From: Lactifluus volemus
Lineage: Eukaryota > Basidiomycota > Agaricomycetes > Russulales > Russulaceae
NCBI GenBank assembly: GCA_022376515.1
Contig: WTXI01000004.1
Location: 310,001 to 374,000, forward strand
DNA: 64,000 bases
Reading direction: 5' to 3'
Part shown: positions 43,998 through 55,357 of the stretch, in pieces
How the letters are laid out: each line of letters starts with the position of its first letter
How positions within the stretch are numbered: the stretch's first letter is position 1
Notes under the pieces: generated by a model
The model's input: the letters and a program-made list of their open reading frames with translations, nothing else
What the model was told of the DNA's origin: nothing
Databases searched by the model: none
Translations under genes and position numbers: made by a program

Positions 43998-44934
43998 TGT
44001 CACGGTTCGCAGGGACCGTGGCTCGAAGTGAGCGTCGTTCTGGTTGGCTATTTGCTGTGGCAAGTCGGACGAGACTAGCAACACCAAATAGTCGATTCTG
44101 GCACGCGCAGACAAGGTCCTAGAGGAGTAGACTTGACTGTGCGAACTCTTGGGGGTTCGTATCGCGTGGGGTGGTTAGTACGGGCCGGCGCACGCGATGG
44201 TCAGAGTTACCGTTCCTAAAAAGGATAGACGGTGGCAGATGGATGAATGACGATGTGTAGGTTCAACCGCAACACGGGCGCGAGTGTAATTGAAATGCAA
44301 GAGATGCTCGCCTTCCAAGGACACTCGTGAGAGGTTGAACTAAGGTTCGAGGGCGGACGCGGGGTGAGAAGTGGGGACTACTTCTCACAGCGCGTTCGTA
44401 TTAGGGTTCAGGCGTCTGGGGACTTGTTCCAAGGAAAATGGAACAAGTTCACAGATGTCTGATCGTGGCGTGAAGTACCTGGATCAAGGTACGAAGAGGG
44501 GATTCACAAGAAGAGAGGAGAAGATGCGATGCGAGTGTGAGCAGGAGACAATGAACTGCGATTCTAGACAAAGCTGAAGCTGGGGCTTTAGCTCGTCTAC
44601 AGGGCCCTATTTATGCGTACAGAGGGCCAGCCAACTATCCTACAAAGGTCACAGTACAGTAGCGAAGTCAAGACTATTGACTAAGGACCTGAGTCAGTTC
44701 TGATGACTCAAGAACTGACTCAGTGCGTCTGACTCAAGATCTGAGTCAAGAACGCTGACTCAAGATTTGAGTCATGATCCCTGAGTCAAATACACGTCCC
44801 AAACGGCGATGCACAGCCCCTAGAAGCAGACAGAAGGGGGCTGGCCAAGGAAAGGGATCCTAGGTCACAACACAAGTCGAAAATCAGACGGAAAACAGTA
44901 AGGAATGGGCCGGACGGCCCGCATAACCGTAACA
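43998..44934. mobile_element. Solo LTR, 937 bp
   Basis: Begins TGTCACGGTTCGCAGG and ends CATAACCGTAACA, flanked by TTTAC (43993..43997 and 44935..44939). No coding sequence. The termini resemble those of the gypsy LTRs here (TGTCACGG), but the body differs, so it belongs to a related larger family. A CTATTTATG TATA-like box is near 44,607. Confidence 0.8.
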
Positions 44935-44939
44935 TTTAC

Positions 44940-45640
44940 CTCACACTGGCACACCCATATACACAACACTCCACCACTGCCTGTGTGCTTCAGAGGGCAC
45001 ACTTTCAATTTGACTGGTGGATGAAGTTGTCTGCATGTCCGATCCTCTCGAAAATTGTGACATTGATATCAGATTAATTTTAGTGGTGCTGACTGGGTTG
45101 GCTCACTATACCCCCCCCCGAGATGTGGATCAAGTCCCTACACGGCTTTAATGACTTCGCCCACCTCTCCATCCATATCCACGTGAGCGTGCCCAGACCG
45201 ACCGATGACCGACATCACCACCACTAAACGAGAGATATCGCCACGCCCGCCCACAAGCATACGACCACGACCGGAAGCCTCTCCCGTCACCGTCTTCACA
45301 TTTCGGTGACTGGGAACCCATCTTCGCTCCCACCACGTGTGAGCGTCCCCGTCATCGTTTCCACAATAACCACACTTGAGCGACCGCCAGCATCCCCCAT
45401 CTCCATTCCTGCCACCTGACCACGTCAGTAACCATGAGCGACGTTCCCCATCACCACGTGAGCAGCACCACACCAAACATGTACAGCAACAAAAACTGCT
45501 GCTACCGCTATCCACGATTTTTTTTCCCACCTCATAGACCAACAAGGCAGCTCATAACATACAAGCACTCGCGAATACCATCATCAACGCACGCAATGGA
45601 ATCCAGCAGACCCACAGGAGAATTACTCCCTTGATGCAAC
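44940..45640. other. Intergenic, no gene seen
   Basis: Short low-complexity runs (C run near 45,110) and repeated CACCACGTGAGC-like words. Nothing recognisable. Confidence 0.4.
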
Positions 45641-45675
45641 GACCTCAATTTGACCTTCTCCAGCTCAAAAGCTAG

Positions 45676-46207
45676 TATGAGAGCGGCGAGTAGACATGCC
45701 GCGAGAGGATCAGTGAGGTGTTCGAATTCTCCGAGCGCATCGTACCCTCCTTCGTTGAAGTGCGCGCGACGGACGACTTTCGGGACCACCTCCTCCCCGC
45801 AGCCGCCGCCTCGTCTTCGCAGACAATCCAACATGTTGCCGAAGAGCTCAGGCACATCAGTGAGTTTGTGGCTTGCCGCCAAGCAGGCATCCCTTGTCGA
45901 TCATTTCACCCATCTAATGACTATCCCCACCCTGCCAGTGCCCACCGTGCAGTATGCACTGCCACATACCGCAGATCTATTCGCGCGCTTTGAGTGCTAT
46001 CTCCCGATCGCCAACTCATCGATGCAGCGCGTGTATGGCCAGCTCCGTGAACTCGTACAGCCCCCTTCACGTGTGCCGACACCATTCGAAATGCCCTACA
46101 ACCCCCCGAACATCCCTCAAAATGAACCAGAACCAGAACAGGACGACAACAGCATCAGGAAAACATCATATTTGCTTACACTAATTAATGGTGCTTACTT
46201 TGCTTAA
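45676..46207 (+). pseudogene. gag: gag-like fragment of a diverged gypsy relative
   Basis: The plus strand encodes VPTPFEMPYNPPNIPQNEPEP near 46,080-46,140, which parallels the gag block TPFQTPYNPPNIPRDEPEE of both gypsy copies. Upstream, an alternate frame (HVAEELRHISEFVACRQAG) appears to continue into this one after a frame change near 45,890. No LTRs or pol are seen nearby. It is either an old gag remnant or part of a host gene derived from gag; the break makes the former more likely. Confidence 0.4.
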
Positions 46208-46480
46208 TGGTCTTAATTATGGTCTTCTGCTTAATAAAAAATTTCTGTTTTTTGGTTTAAGCACGTTAAGCACATTAATCACATTAATCCACACTCAGCT
46301 CAACTAAGCAAATTTTATTATGACCAATAATGAAAATTAAGCAAACTTTAATCACACTAAGTAAACCAGTAGTTTAAGCAAACTAAGAGAATTTTAAGAG
46401 GCTTTTAATCATGCTAAGCAAATTGAAGTATTTTATGTAATTTAATTAAAGTCCGAAAAATATGCGAAGTCATGAAATTT
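46170..46480. repeat. TTAAGC-rich dispersed repeat, copy 2
   Basis: Aligns with 43,010-43,295 and follows the gag-like fragment directly. A looser TTAAGC-rich stretch at about 47,410-47,640 may be a third copy. Confidence 0.55.
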
Positions 46481-46489
46481 TCACTAAGT

Positions 46490-47640
46490 CGTTCCCGTGC
46501 ACCAACCACGTGCATCTTTGTTTGTTCTTATTTGCACGATGTTGATTTTCGTGCGTTTTCGTGCCAAGTCTTCTGTCCCTCCCCTCTGTCGTCGTCGCCC
46601 CCGTGTTGAGGACTCCGCTGTTGTCACCACAGCTGGCTCACCGTCTGGCACTGCCACACGTCTTGCCCTCTCTCCTTGCCGTCTCCGTGGTCTCTGTCAC
46701 CACCGCTCGCCGCCTTGCGCTGCCACAAGCCTCAGCGTCCCCGCGTTCTCTTTGCCACCGCATTCCCCCCCCCCCTTTTTTTCCCCCCGCACAAACGCGT
46801 CTCAATGCTGCTTCCTCTGCCTCTGCCTCTGCCTCTGCCTCTGCCTCCACCGCGTCATCCTCTGCCTCCTGCACCTGCACTGTGTCCACGCCCTCGCCTC
46901 CGCATCGCTTCCTCCTGGAACCACTGGGCTGGGCTGCGAGGGGTCCACGGCGCACGCTGCCTGCGCCGCGCCTTCTGCGCCACCTCTCCGGTATGTTGTA
47001 CGCTACCTCGCCCCAACGCTTCCTGACCCTTTTTTTTTGTTCGCCTTCACCTCTGCCTCCGCCTCCTCCTGTGGCGCCGCCTCCCCTGCCTGCACCACCC
47101 CTCCTGCGCCTTCTGCGCACTTCTGTCCCCTCTGCCGTCCCCGCACGCACTTCCGTCCCCTCCGCCGTCCCCGCGCCTCCTCCGCTTCCCGCGCCTCCCG
47201 CGCCTCCGCCTCCGCCACCGCCTCCTCGTGGCCCTGCAGTCCCACCCCCCCAGGGCTGTTGCATCAAGGCCTGTAGATTACTAGTCTTAGATATTCATGT
47301 TGTAGTTTTACTCCAATATATAATTTTGATGCCTATAAAATTGTGTGATTAAAAATTTCAAATGGATTGAAAATTTCAAATTGTGATGAAAATTTCAAAT
47401 TAGTTAAAAATGTGAAAGATGCTTAATGTTACTTAGACCTTGCTTAATTAGCTTAATTAAGCAGAATGCGCTTAATTCAGCAAATGTGCTTAATTCAGCA
47501 ACGGGGTGCGCTTACTGTGCTTAATCAAGGGTTGCTTAACTTGTGCTTAGTTCTTCTTAATGCTTGCTTAACCTGCTTAATGACGACTTTAAGCACACTA
47601 ATCACACTTTAAGCACATTAAGCAAAAACAACGTTTTCCT
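46490..47640. other. Pyrimidine-rich low-complexity sequence
   Basis: 46,560-47,260 is strongly C/T-rich on the plus strand with CTCTGC repeats (about 46,810-46,850). All three plus frames and the complementary frames stay open because of composition, giving Pro/Ser/Ala or Gly/Glu/Ala strings, so I do not call a gene. 47,330-47,640 is A+T-rich with the TTAAGC words. Confidence 0.5.
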
Positions 47641-48201
47641 GATGCATGCGTGCACACGTCGGACACTCAACAGATATGGCACGAGATCCCCCTCGACGCC
47701 CGTCCCGACGTCCGCATGGCAGCGGCGATGGCCCATTCGGTCTCGATAAGCGGCTATCTCTTTCCGGTTTTTTTTTTGCTCACTCATTTCATTTCATTTT
47801 GTCTCACTAGAGCGCCAGTGTTACGGTGAGTTTTTCCCCCACTTTTGTCTCCCACCAGCATCCTCACCCCCTTCCATCTCCCCTCCCTCTCTGGCTGGCC
47901 CAAATATCGTTTTAGGCCCGTTTTCTGCCATGCTCATTCAACTCTCTCGCAACCTCGCTCCCACGCTCCTTATTTCCTTCGCCATTCTTTTGGCCCTCAC
48001 TCCCTCAGCCTCTGCGAATCGTGTCTCTCCAGGCTCCGTACATCATCGTGATCATGCACACCTCAATCGCATGGCCGAGATGCGACCTGCAGCCCATCAT
48101 ATTAAGTCTCCTCCCGCAGACCAGCCTCCTACTATGTCTCCTTCGAGTGTTTCTTCCTCGTCCCCGACGCTCTCGAACAGCGTGCTGCAATCTCCATCGG
48201 T

Positions 48202-48680
48202 TGTCACGGTAAACGTGACGTGACAGTCACAGGTGACCCTGACTCATCATTTTCCTCGTTTACTCATCGATATGTTGGACAATTCTCCCACCTTCCGTTT
48301 AGTTCCATAACGTTCCGGCTGATTCTGTACGTTTCCATACATTCACAGGTACATCCTGAACATTCTAGTACGATCCAATAGCCCAGTATATATATCCCTT
48401 GTACCTCTGAGACGGGCCTTAAGCTCGTTCTCCTGTAGAACTCAGGTAGTCGATACAGCGAGCAATACAAGTGGCTGTTCAGCCTTCCCTTTCCCTTCCC
48501 CTCTGAAAGACTGCTTCCTCTTTGAGTGAAGCCTTTGAAGACTTGTGTGAATCACGCCACAGCCAAGTCTTCTACTCTTTGACTAGACCTTCGCGCCTTA
48601 GTCCTTGCGGCCGCTTCGTCGTTCCACTTAGTCAGCACGACTCAGACCCGAAACCACGCCACGGTGACCTGACCGTGACA
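48202..48680 (+). repeat. 5' LTR of gypsy copy 2
   Basis: TGTCACGG..CCGTGACA, 479 bp. Contains the TATA run at 48387..48395 and the self-primer segment at 48421..48431. Confidence 0.92.
48387..48395 (+). promoter_or_regulatory. TATA box of gypsy copy 2
   Basis: TATATATAT in the 5' LTR, followed 26-34 bp later by AAGCTCGTTCT. With usual spacing the transcript would begin at or near that segment. Confidence 0.55.
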
Positions 48681-48682
48681 TT

Positions 48683-48693
48683 AGAACGAGCTT
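48683..48693 (+). promoter_or_regulatory. Primer-binding site of gypsy copy 2 (self-primer type)
   Basis: AGAACGAGCTT, two bases after the LTR, is the exact reverse complement of 48421..48431 in the LTR. Tf1/sushi-group elements prime reverse transcription with the 5' end of their own RNA in this way. No TGG start as expected for a tRNA primer. Confidence 0.65.
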
Positions 48694-48738
48694 TCAAAAC
48701 GAACTCAGATTGAACAAGAAACGAAAAAAAGAGAAAGA

Positions 48739-50362
48739 ATGGCGTCTACATCAGCCACTTCCAAAGATTGGAGGAACACGTACGAAAACAGCATCGAGCA
48801 CGAAAGCGATCCCGCTAAAGTGCGATGCCCATTCCCAGTCAGACCCGAAATAAATAATACGATCCCGAAAAAATACACTGTAAACATGGAACATATCCTG
48901 CTGGAAACAGGACACGTTCCATGGTCGGGCTACTACACGTATCATAAGCATACGTGCATTGCCCTTTCGAACGCATGGGGCGTATGGTTCGAACTCGAAC
49001 GACGAGGCAACGAGGTCGTTGCCATTCGAGTTGCGAGAAATTCATTAAAACTACTACACCTCCCAGTGGAGGGACTCGATATGAAAGAACTCATTCGATC
49101 GGGGGAACCGATCGACCCAATGGCTCCCCCCTCACATGCCCCAACGCCATTCCAGACGCCCTACAACCCTCCAAACATCCCCAGGGATGAACCCGAAGAA
49201 AGACCCGAACGTGACGACGAAATGCGCGCCAATATCAGGTGGTCAACCGATACCGCGCGCGAACCTCCCCGCCATCCCAGGGACGTCCTCGGGGTGACGG
49301 CGACGATCCCTATGGACTAGACGACATGTTAGACGAACCTATGGGGAAAAAACAATGTCAGATTAGAAGGGATCCCCCCAGAAAAGTTCACAGGAGAGAG
49401 GGGACAAACCATACCCTTTTTAATCAAGTTCAAAAGATACATGCTAATGAATAACGATGCGGCGATCGCCCAGGACCCCTATAAAAGATCAGCCTTCTTC
49501 CTATCACTGATAGGAGGAATGAAAACGGATGGATGGGTCGAACGGTCGTACGACTGGCTCGATCGCGCCGAGCGCGACCCATCCATCCTTCCCTACAACA
49601 CCACGGCTTGGGAAGTCTTGGAAAGTGAATTTAAGCGGTCCTTTGTCGATTATGCAGAGCATGAGAAAGCCCAAGACGAAATCCAAAGACTTAAAATGAC
49701 CAATGAAAATGTCGACCAGTATATCGCGGATTTCGAGCGCTTGGGGCACCGCGCGGGATTGGATCTCGATGATCCAATGGCGTTGCGCCTCTTTGCGCGC
49801 GGTCTTCCGGTCGGACTTGCAGACTCCTGTATTGACATCGAAAATCCGGAAACATTCGAGCAGTGGACGAAGGCAGCACAAAGGCATCATCGGAACTGGC
49901 TGCGGAAACGCGCCATCCATTCGAATTACAGCGGAACAAACAGTCGACAACAAACCAAAAAGGAAATCAAGGTGGCAATAGCTTCTATTGGCGCAGACCT
50001 CAGCAAAATCAGAATAACAATCCCCCTCGCGTTCGCGCTGGCAGGCGAGAGACCCAAATGCGATGGATACATCCGCAGTCGCTAGAAAAGCCACTACCGA
50101 TGCTGAAAAGGAGCAACATCGGAAGGAGGGACGTTGTTTGAATGTAGCCAACAAGGCACCTTGCACGAAACTGTCCGAACAGGAAACCCGCGTCCGGGCC
50201 GCCAATGCCGGAACCGAAAAACCGACCATACTCGAAGAACAGAAGACCTACACCCCAGCAGAGGCCGCGGCCTTCATAAAGAAATTCTCTGACGAAGAAA
50301 GGGAAGAATTCGTAAAGAGCCTTCAAGCTCTAGGAGAGGATGTGGGTTTTCAAGTGGCCTGA
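48739..50362 (+). pseudogene. gag: gag of gypsy copy 2
   Basis: First ORF 48739..49320 (193 residues, MASTSATSKDWRNTYENS) covers the N-terminal gag block and ends at ATIPMD. Sequence then continues in the -1 frame (GDGDDPYGLDDMLDEPMG), shifts again at a run of A near 49,350 (copy 2 has one more A than copy 1), and goes on as 49441..50085 with the capsid-like blocks FKRSFVDYAEHEKAQDEI and ERLGHRAGLDLDDP. The zinc knuckle seen in copy 1 is damaged (RCLNVANKAPCTKLS in place of the CCHC motif). The last part, KTYTPAEAAAFIKKFSDEE, is in a third frame. Confidence 0.8.
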
Positions 50363-50376
50363 ATGCGACAGCTCTC

Positions 50377-53300
50377 ATTCGGGCCTGTAGTACTGACTCT
50401 TTGTATACGGCTAGGAATAAATATATCAAGACTGGATTCTTGATTTATACATCGAGGAAACGAGCTGAAAATCACGCACTCCTGGACACGGGAGCCACGG
50501 AATGTTTCATACACCCGCGACTCGTCAACAAACTTGGGTTAAAAGAACGACCCCTGCAACGACCCGAAACGTCCGCAATGTGGATGGGACCATTAATCAA
50601 GCAGGAAAAACAACAACAGGCGTCGAACTAACCCTCAAGCTAAATGGAAAGCCATGCAACCACCTATTCTTCGTCACAGACATAGGAGAAGACGACGTCA
50701 TCCTAGGATATCCTTTCTTTGAATCATTCAACCCTATCATCGATTGGGAAAAAGGACAATTATCCGGAGAAGTCGTCGCCATCACAAAGGGAGAAGAAAT
50801 CCTATCTCCCAGAATAGCAAAAACCATGATGGCCACTCAATTGGCAGTACAAGCGAAGGAAGACAAGAAAACTTGGGATCAGATCGTCCGAAACAATATC
50901 ATCAATACGGAAAGGTCTTTCAGGAAGATGCCTCGGAACGATTCCCAGGCCCAAGGAAATGGGACCATGCCATCGACCTGAAACCGGATGCCCCCACCTC
51001 ATTAGACTGTCGCGTATACCCATTATCCCCTGCAGAAAAACAAGCACAAAAAGAGTTTATCGCTACAACTTACGACTAGGAAGAATTCGTAGATCCAAGT
51101 CACAATATGCTTGCGGTTTCTTCTTCGTCGGGAAAAAAGATGGGAAGTTACAACCAGTACAGACTATCGGAAACTCAACGAATGGACAATTCCCAACCGT
51201 TATCCCCTCCCCCTGATTACTGATCTCATTCACGACCTAGCGGACAAAAAGTTGTTTACCAAGTTCACGTTCGTTGGGGATACAACAACATCCGATTGAA
51301 AGAAGGTGACGAATGGAAGGCGGCATTCAAAACCAGCGAAGGATTATTTGAACCTACAGTAATGTTCTTTGGCCTACGTAACTCTCCAGCCACTTTCCAA
51401 ACAATGATGGACGAAATATTCCGAGACGAAATCCAAGAAGGATGGGTCAAGATCTACATGGACGACATTGTCATCGCAACCACGGACGATGAAGTCCTTC
51501 ATAGCCTACGGGTCGACCACATCCTGAATAAATTGGTGAAACACGACCTCTTCCTTAAGCCAGAAAAATGCCACTTCCATCAACAAGAAGTCGAGTACCT
51601 GGGAGTAATCATTGGCAATGGAAAAATCCGGATGGACCCTGTTAAAGTCAAAGGAATCACTGACTGGCCGACACCCACCACTGTAAGGGAAGTACGCAGC
51701 TTCCTTGGATTCTGCAACTTCTACCGCGCCTTCATCCCCCACTTCTCTAACATCGCACGACCCCTAAATGACCTCACATGCAAAAATCGACAGTGGACGT
51801 GGTCGACCAAAGAACAGACGGCGTTCGACCGGTTAAAACAAGTTTGTACCGAATCGCTGGTCCTCCGAGCCCCAGATTGGACCAAACGCTTCATCCTGGA
51901 ACAGACGCTTCTGGCTTCGCCCTAGGCGCTGTCATTGCCCAGAATTTGACGATGGATACACCCTATTGCATTCCATAGCCGAACCCTCCTGGATGCTGAA
52001 AGGAACTACGATACCCATGATAAAGAACTGGCCGCGATCATATTTGGATTTAAATGTGGCTGACCGTTCTTTTAGGGGCCAAACATGCGGTGGAAGTGAG
52101 GACCGATCATAAGAACCTTCAATACTTTCGCGAACCACAAAAAGTCATGGGTCGACAGGCCCGCTGGCTTACGTTCTTGCAAGACTTCAATTACACCCTT
52201 GCCCACATCCCCGGGCACCAAACACCGTCGCTGACCTCCTCTCTCGGAGATCGGACCTTAATAAGGGGGTGAATACCGACGAACCACGCATTCTCCTGCC
52301 AGACACCCTTTTTTCCGAACCCCAACACGACTCCCTACGTAGAACCTTCTTAGAAGACAACGCGGAACACCGACGATCGATCCTCCGACAAATCCACGAT
52401 AGCCCATCGGGGGACATCCAGGCATTGCCAATACATGGGAACTAGTGAAACGATCATATGAAGGACCACGACTCCGTGAATTCGTGGAGGAATACGTGAA
52501 AGGGTGTGCCAAATGTCAAGAGTCAAAGACGAACCTCCCACGATCGAGAGCACCTCTCCAACGTTTTGATACACACGTAGAAGAAGGCCCCTTTCAATAC
52601 GTATCCATGGACCTCATTACGGACTTACCTAAGTCGGAAGGATACGACAGTATCCTGACCATTGTCGACCAAGGATGCTCCAAAGCGGCCAAGTTCATCC
52701 CATGTATGAAAACAATTGACAGACCTGGAGTCGCCAAAGAATACCTTCGCCACCTAGTACCATGGTTTGGCTTGCCACGACGAGTTATATCAGACCGAGA
52801 CCCACGCTTCACCTCCAATTTCTCTCGCGCAATCTGTAAAGACACAGGAATCCAACAGAATTATCCACGGTGTTCCACCCACAAACTGATGGACAGACAG
52901 AGCGAATGAACGCGTGGGTAGAGCAATACCTGTGACCGTGGACCAGCAACCGACCCCATGACTGGGCACGATTACTCCCCATGGCAGAATTCGCTCACAA
53001 CTCATGGAAACACGACGTAGCCCGAAAATCACCACATGAACTTCTCATAGGAACGCACCCCCAAATCAACATTCGACTAATTGAAGAAAACGTCCCAGCA
53101 GCGACCGATCGACTTCGGGAACTCGCGGAAGCCAGACAGTCAGCCCAAGAACGATTGCAGATGATACAAAAGGCTAAAGATGACAAGACGCCGCGAAACC
53201 CACGAGGAAAGACGACGGAGAAACTCAAGAAAGGGGACCAAGTATGGCTAGAAGGGAAGAACCTATCGATCAAAGGCAAACGAAAACTCATGCCCAAAAG

Positions 53301-53670
53301 ATACGGACCCTTCACAATCACAGAAGAAGTGACGCCAGTGGCATTCCGTCTAGACCTCCCAGAATCAATGAAGGTGCACGACGTCTTCCATATCGATCTC
53401 CTATCTCCATATAAGGAGACGGAGGCCTACGGCACACCATTTACACGACCACCACCGATCATCAATAAGAGTGAAGAAGAATACGAAATCGACGCGATAC
53501 TAGATGTGAAGAAGCAGAAGGGCAGAGGAGGAGGACTTCAATACCTCGTCCACTGGAAAGGGTATCCAAACTCTGACAATACATGGGTCAAACACAAAGA
53601 CCTAAACACCCCCGAACTCCTCAAGGAATATTATCGAAACTCCGCTACGGCTGGACGACCAGAAGTATAA
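50377..53670 (+). pseudogene. pol: pol of gypsy copy 2
   Basis: Protease LLDTGATECF at about 50,480-50,510; RT with [40 protein letters not shown] and YMDD at 51455..51466; RNase H (TDASGFALGAVIAQ, then LGAKHAVEVRTDHKNLQYFREP); integrase with CAKCQESKTNLPR, MDLITDLPKSEG, ISDRDPRF and TDGQTER; a GKTTEKLKKGDQVWLEGKN block; and an intact chromodomain ending in the pol frame (YEIDAILDVKKQKGRGGG, LVHWKGYPNSDNTWVKHKDL). Frameshifts or stops occur near 50,570, 50,890, 51,060, 51,285, 51,905, 52,060, 52,225, 52,325, 52,865 and 52,935. Several coincide with homopolymers. Confidence 0.85.
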
Positions 53671-53745
53671 AATACAACCCCTACTCTATTGAACGTCCCT
53701 CATCCCACCACTTCATTCACTCAACCAGTTCACGACTACAGAAAC

Positions 53746-55331
53746 ATGTCTTCCACCTCTTCCCCCACTACTTCCCCAACTACTACCGACGCTCCTCTAC
53801 CTCTCTCACCACCCCCCGACTTCAGTGTAGACCTTGAGGTCACAGAAGGAGGGACCCTCGAACCGATCCACCGCCAAAGAATGCCGGTGGCAGCATTCAA
53901 CGCCACCGACGAACCAAACTTCAATCGATACATCATGATGGCCTACCAAGCCGCAATCATTGGTGCCACTCGGGATTTCCACAGACTTCCTACACGATTG
54001 GCGATGAGAATCACCGGTCACCTGCCCTATCCACTACCCGACCAGGACGCAGTTACCCACTTCCAATGGGCAGTCGAACATGCCATGGACGTGTTGAAGG
54101 CTGCAAATATGTGGAACTTCCCACTTCAAGAAGCACTACGACGTCTGGGCAGTACAGACCCTCGATACAGCATTGGGTCTACTAGAATTCCGTCACCTCC
54201 CCCGCTCATGCTCCGCCCACGAACAGATGTCACAGAAGAAACGATGCGGCGTCTAGGTCGAACATTAACAAGCCCAGCGCCATCCTATCAATCTGACCTC
54301 CCTCCAGTTCCACCCTCTCCTTCCTACCATATTATGACTCCGCCAGGGAATACCCCTGACCTACCCCCGACTACCCCCGATGAACCCATTTCCCCGTTCG
54401 ATGAAGCAGTGGAAACGCTCATCTCCCACGATGTTGCAATGGCCCTCGAAGAAGCCGAAAGGGAACAGCGCAAGATGATGCGAACCCCTACTCCCGATGG
54501 ACCTCAACCGAATATCCACCCTGGAGTGGGATGGATTCCCAACGAAATCCTCCCCGACTGGAAACTACCCAACGTTCCAGATGGCAACGGAACATCCACT
54601 GCTAGCTTCGTTCTCATCGATATGACGGACGACGACGGACCCTCAGTCCTAGGCACCCAGGGAAAGAACTGCCCTACGAGTTGCCACCCGTTACGGGCAA
54701 AACAAGCCTGATTCCCCAACGCCCCTACAATCGCAAACAACGATTCCTGTTTGCGGAAGATGAGAAACACACACCCCTGGTCGATGCGGCTTTAGAAGAT
54801 CTCGAAGACCCAACCCTGAAGGCTGAGGTCATTTGCCATCGTCTATTCATCAGTAAAATGAGGAGGACAGCTCGCCACATGGCCCACCTACGTCGCAAGT
54901 TCTTGGCATATCAGGAAGAAGCGTGGGCCACCTACGAACACCTCGCTAACGCTAATGCCGCGTTCCGCATCACACACATGATCAATACCGATATCGGAGG
55001 AGGATTTGGAAGTGGGGCTCACCTCTCCTACGTAACGCGACGTGATGGAATGGACGTGTTGGAAGATCTGTGGATGGAAGAACTCACTCGTTGCGAAAAC
55101 TTCTGTGAGTGGTGTAGACGCGAGGATCACGACACTGGGTTCTGCCACTTCCTACGTAAGTGTCAGTTCTGCAATCGTAGTGGACACGTCGAGGACAAGT
55201 GCAACGTCCCGCATACCAACTGTCACCATGGACTCACGTGCAAGGTCCCCATCGACCACATCAATCTCGAGAAGACGCGTTGTCCTACACGCGCCCAACG
55301 CCCCCTTAGGCGAAGCAACTACTTCGCCTAG
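53746..55331 (+). pseudogene. Third ORF of gypsy copy 2, zinc-knuckle protein, broken
   Basis: Counterpart of 32229..33848. ATG at 53746 (MSSTSSPTTSP), 75 bp after the pol stop. The frame stops at 54709..54711, where copy 1 has an Arg codon CGA and copy 2 has TGA, and a C run just after it is one base shorter, so the remainder (54,713-55,331) is in another frame. Both CCHC motifs are kept there (CEWCRREDHDTGFC and CQFCNRSGHVEDKC). The extreme C-terminus differs from copy 1 because of a further frame change near 55,220. Confidence 0.75.
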
Positions 55332-55345
55332 ATCTTTGGACGCTA

Positions 55346-55357
55346 ATAAGGGGGTAA
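55346..55357 (+). promoter_or_regulatory. Polypurine tract of gypsy copy 2
   Basis: ATAAGGGGGTAA directly before the 3' LTR, the usual place for plus-strand DNA priming. Copy 1 has the same tract on the minus strand at about 32,218-32,230. Confidence 0.65.

Noticed and set aside
45138..45545. Minus-strand frame rich in Gly, Arg and Trp
   Set aside because: Low-complexity composition from repeated CACCACGTGAGC-like words; no domain and no conserved start.
46497..47352. Overlapping long frames on both strands in the pyrimidine-rich tract
   Set aside because: All frames are open because of composition and give only Pro/Ser/Ala or Gly/Glu/Ala strings. No domain, codon structure or splice pattern supports a gene.
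43010..47640. CRISPR-like array from the repeated TTAAGC words
   Set aside because: Spacing is irregular, the words are palindromic and degenerate, and the DNA is clearly eukaryotic.
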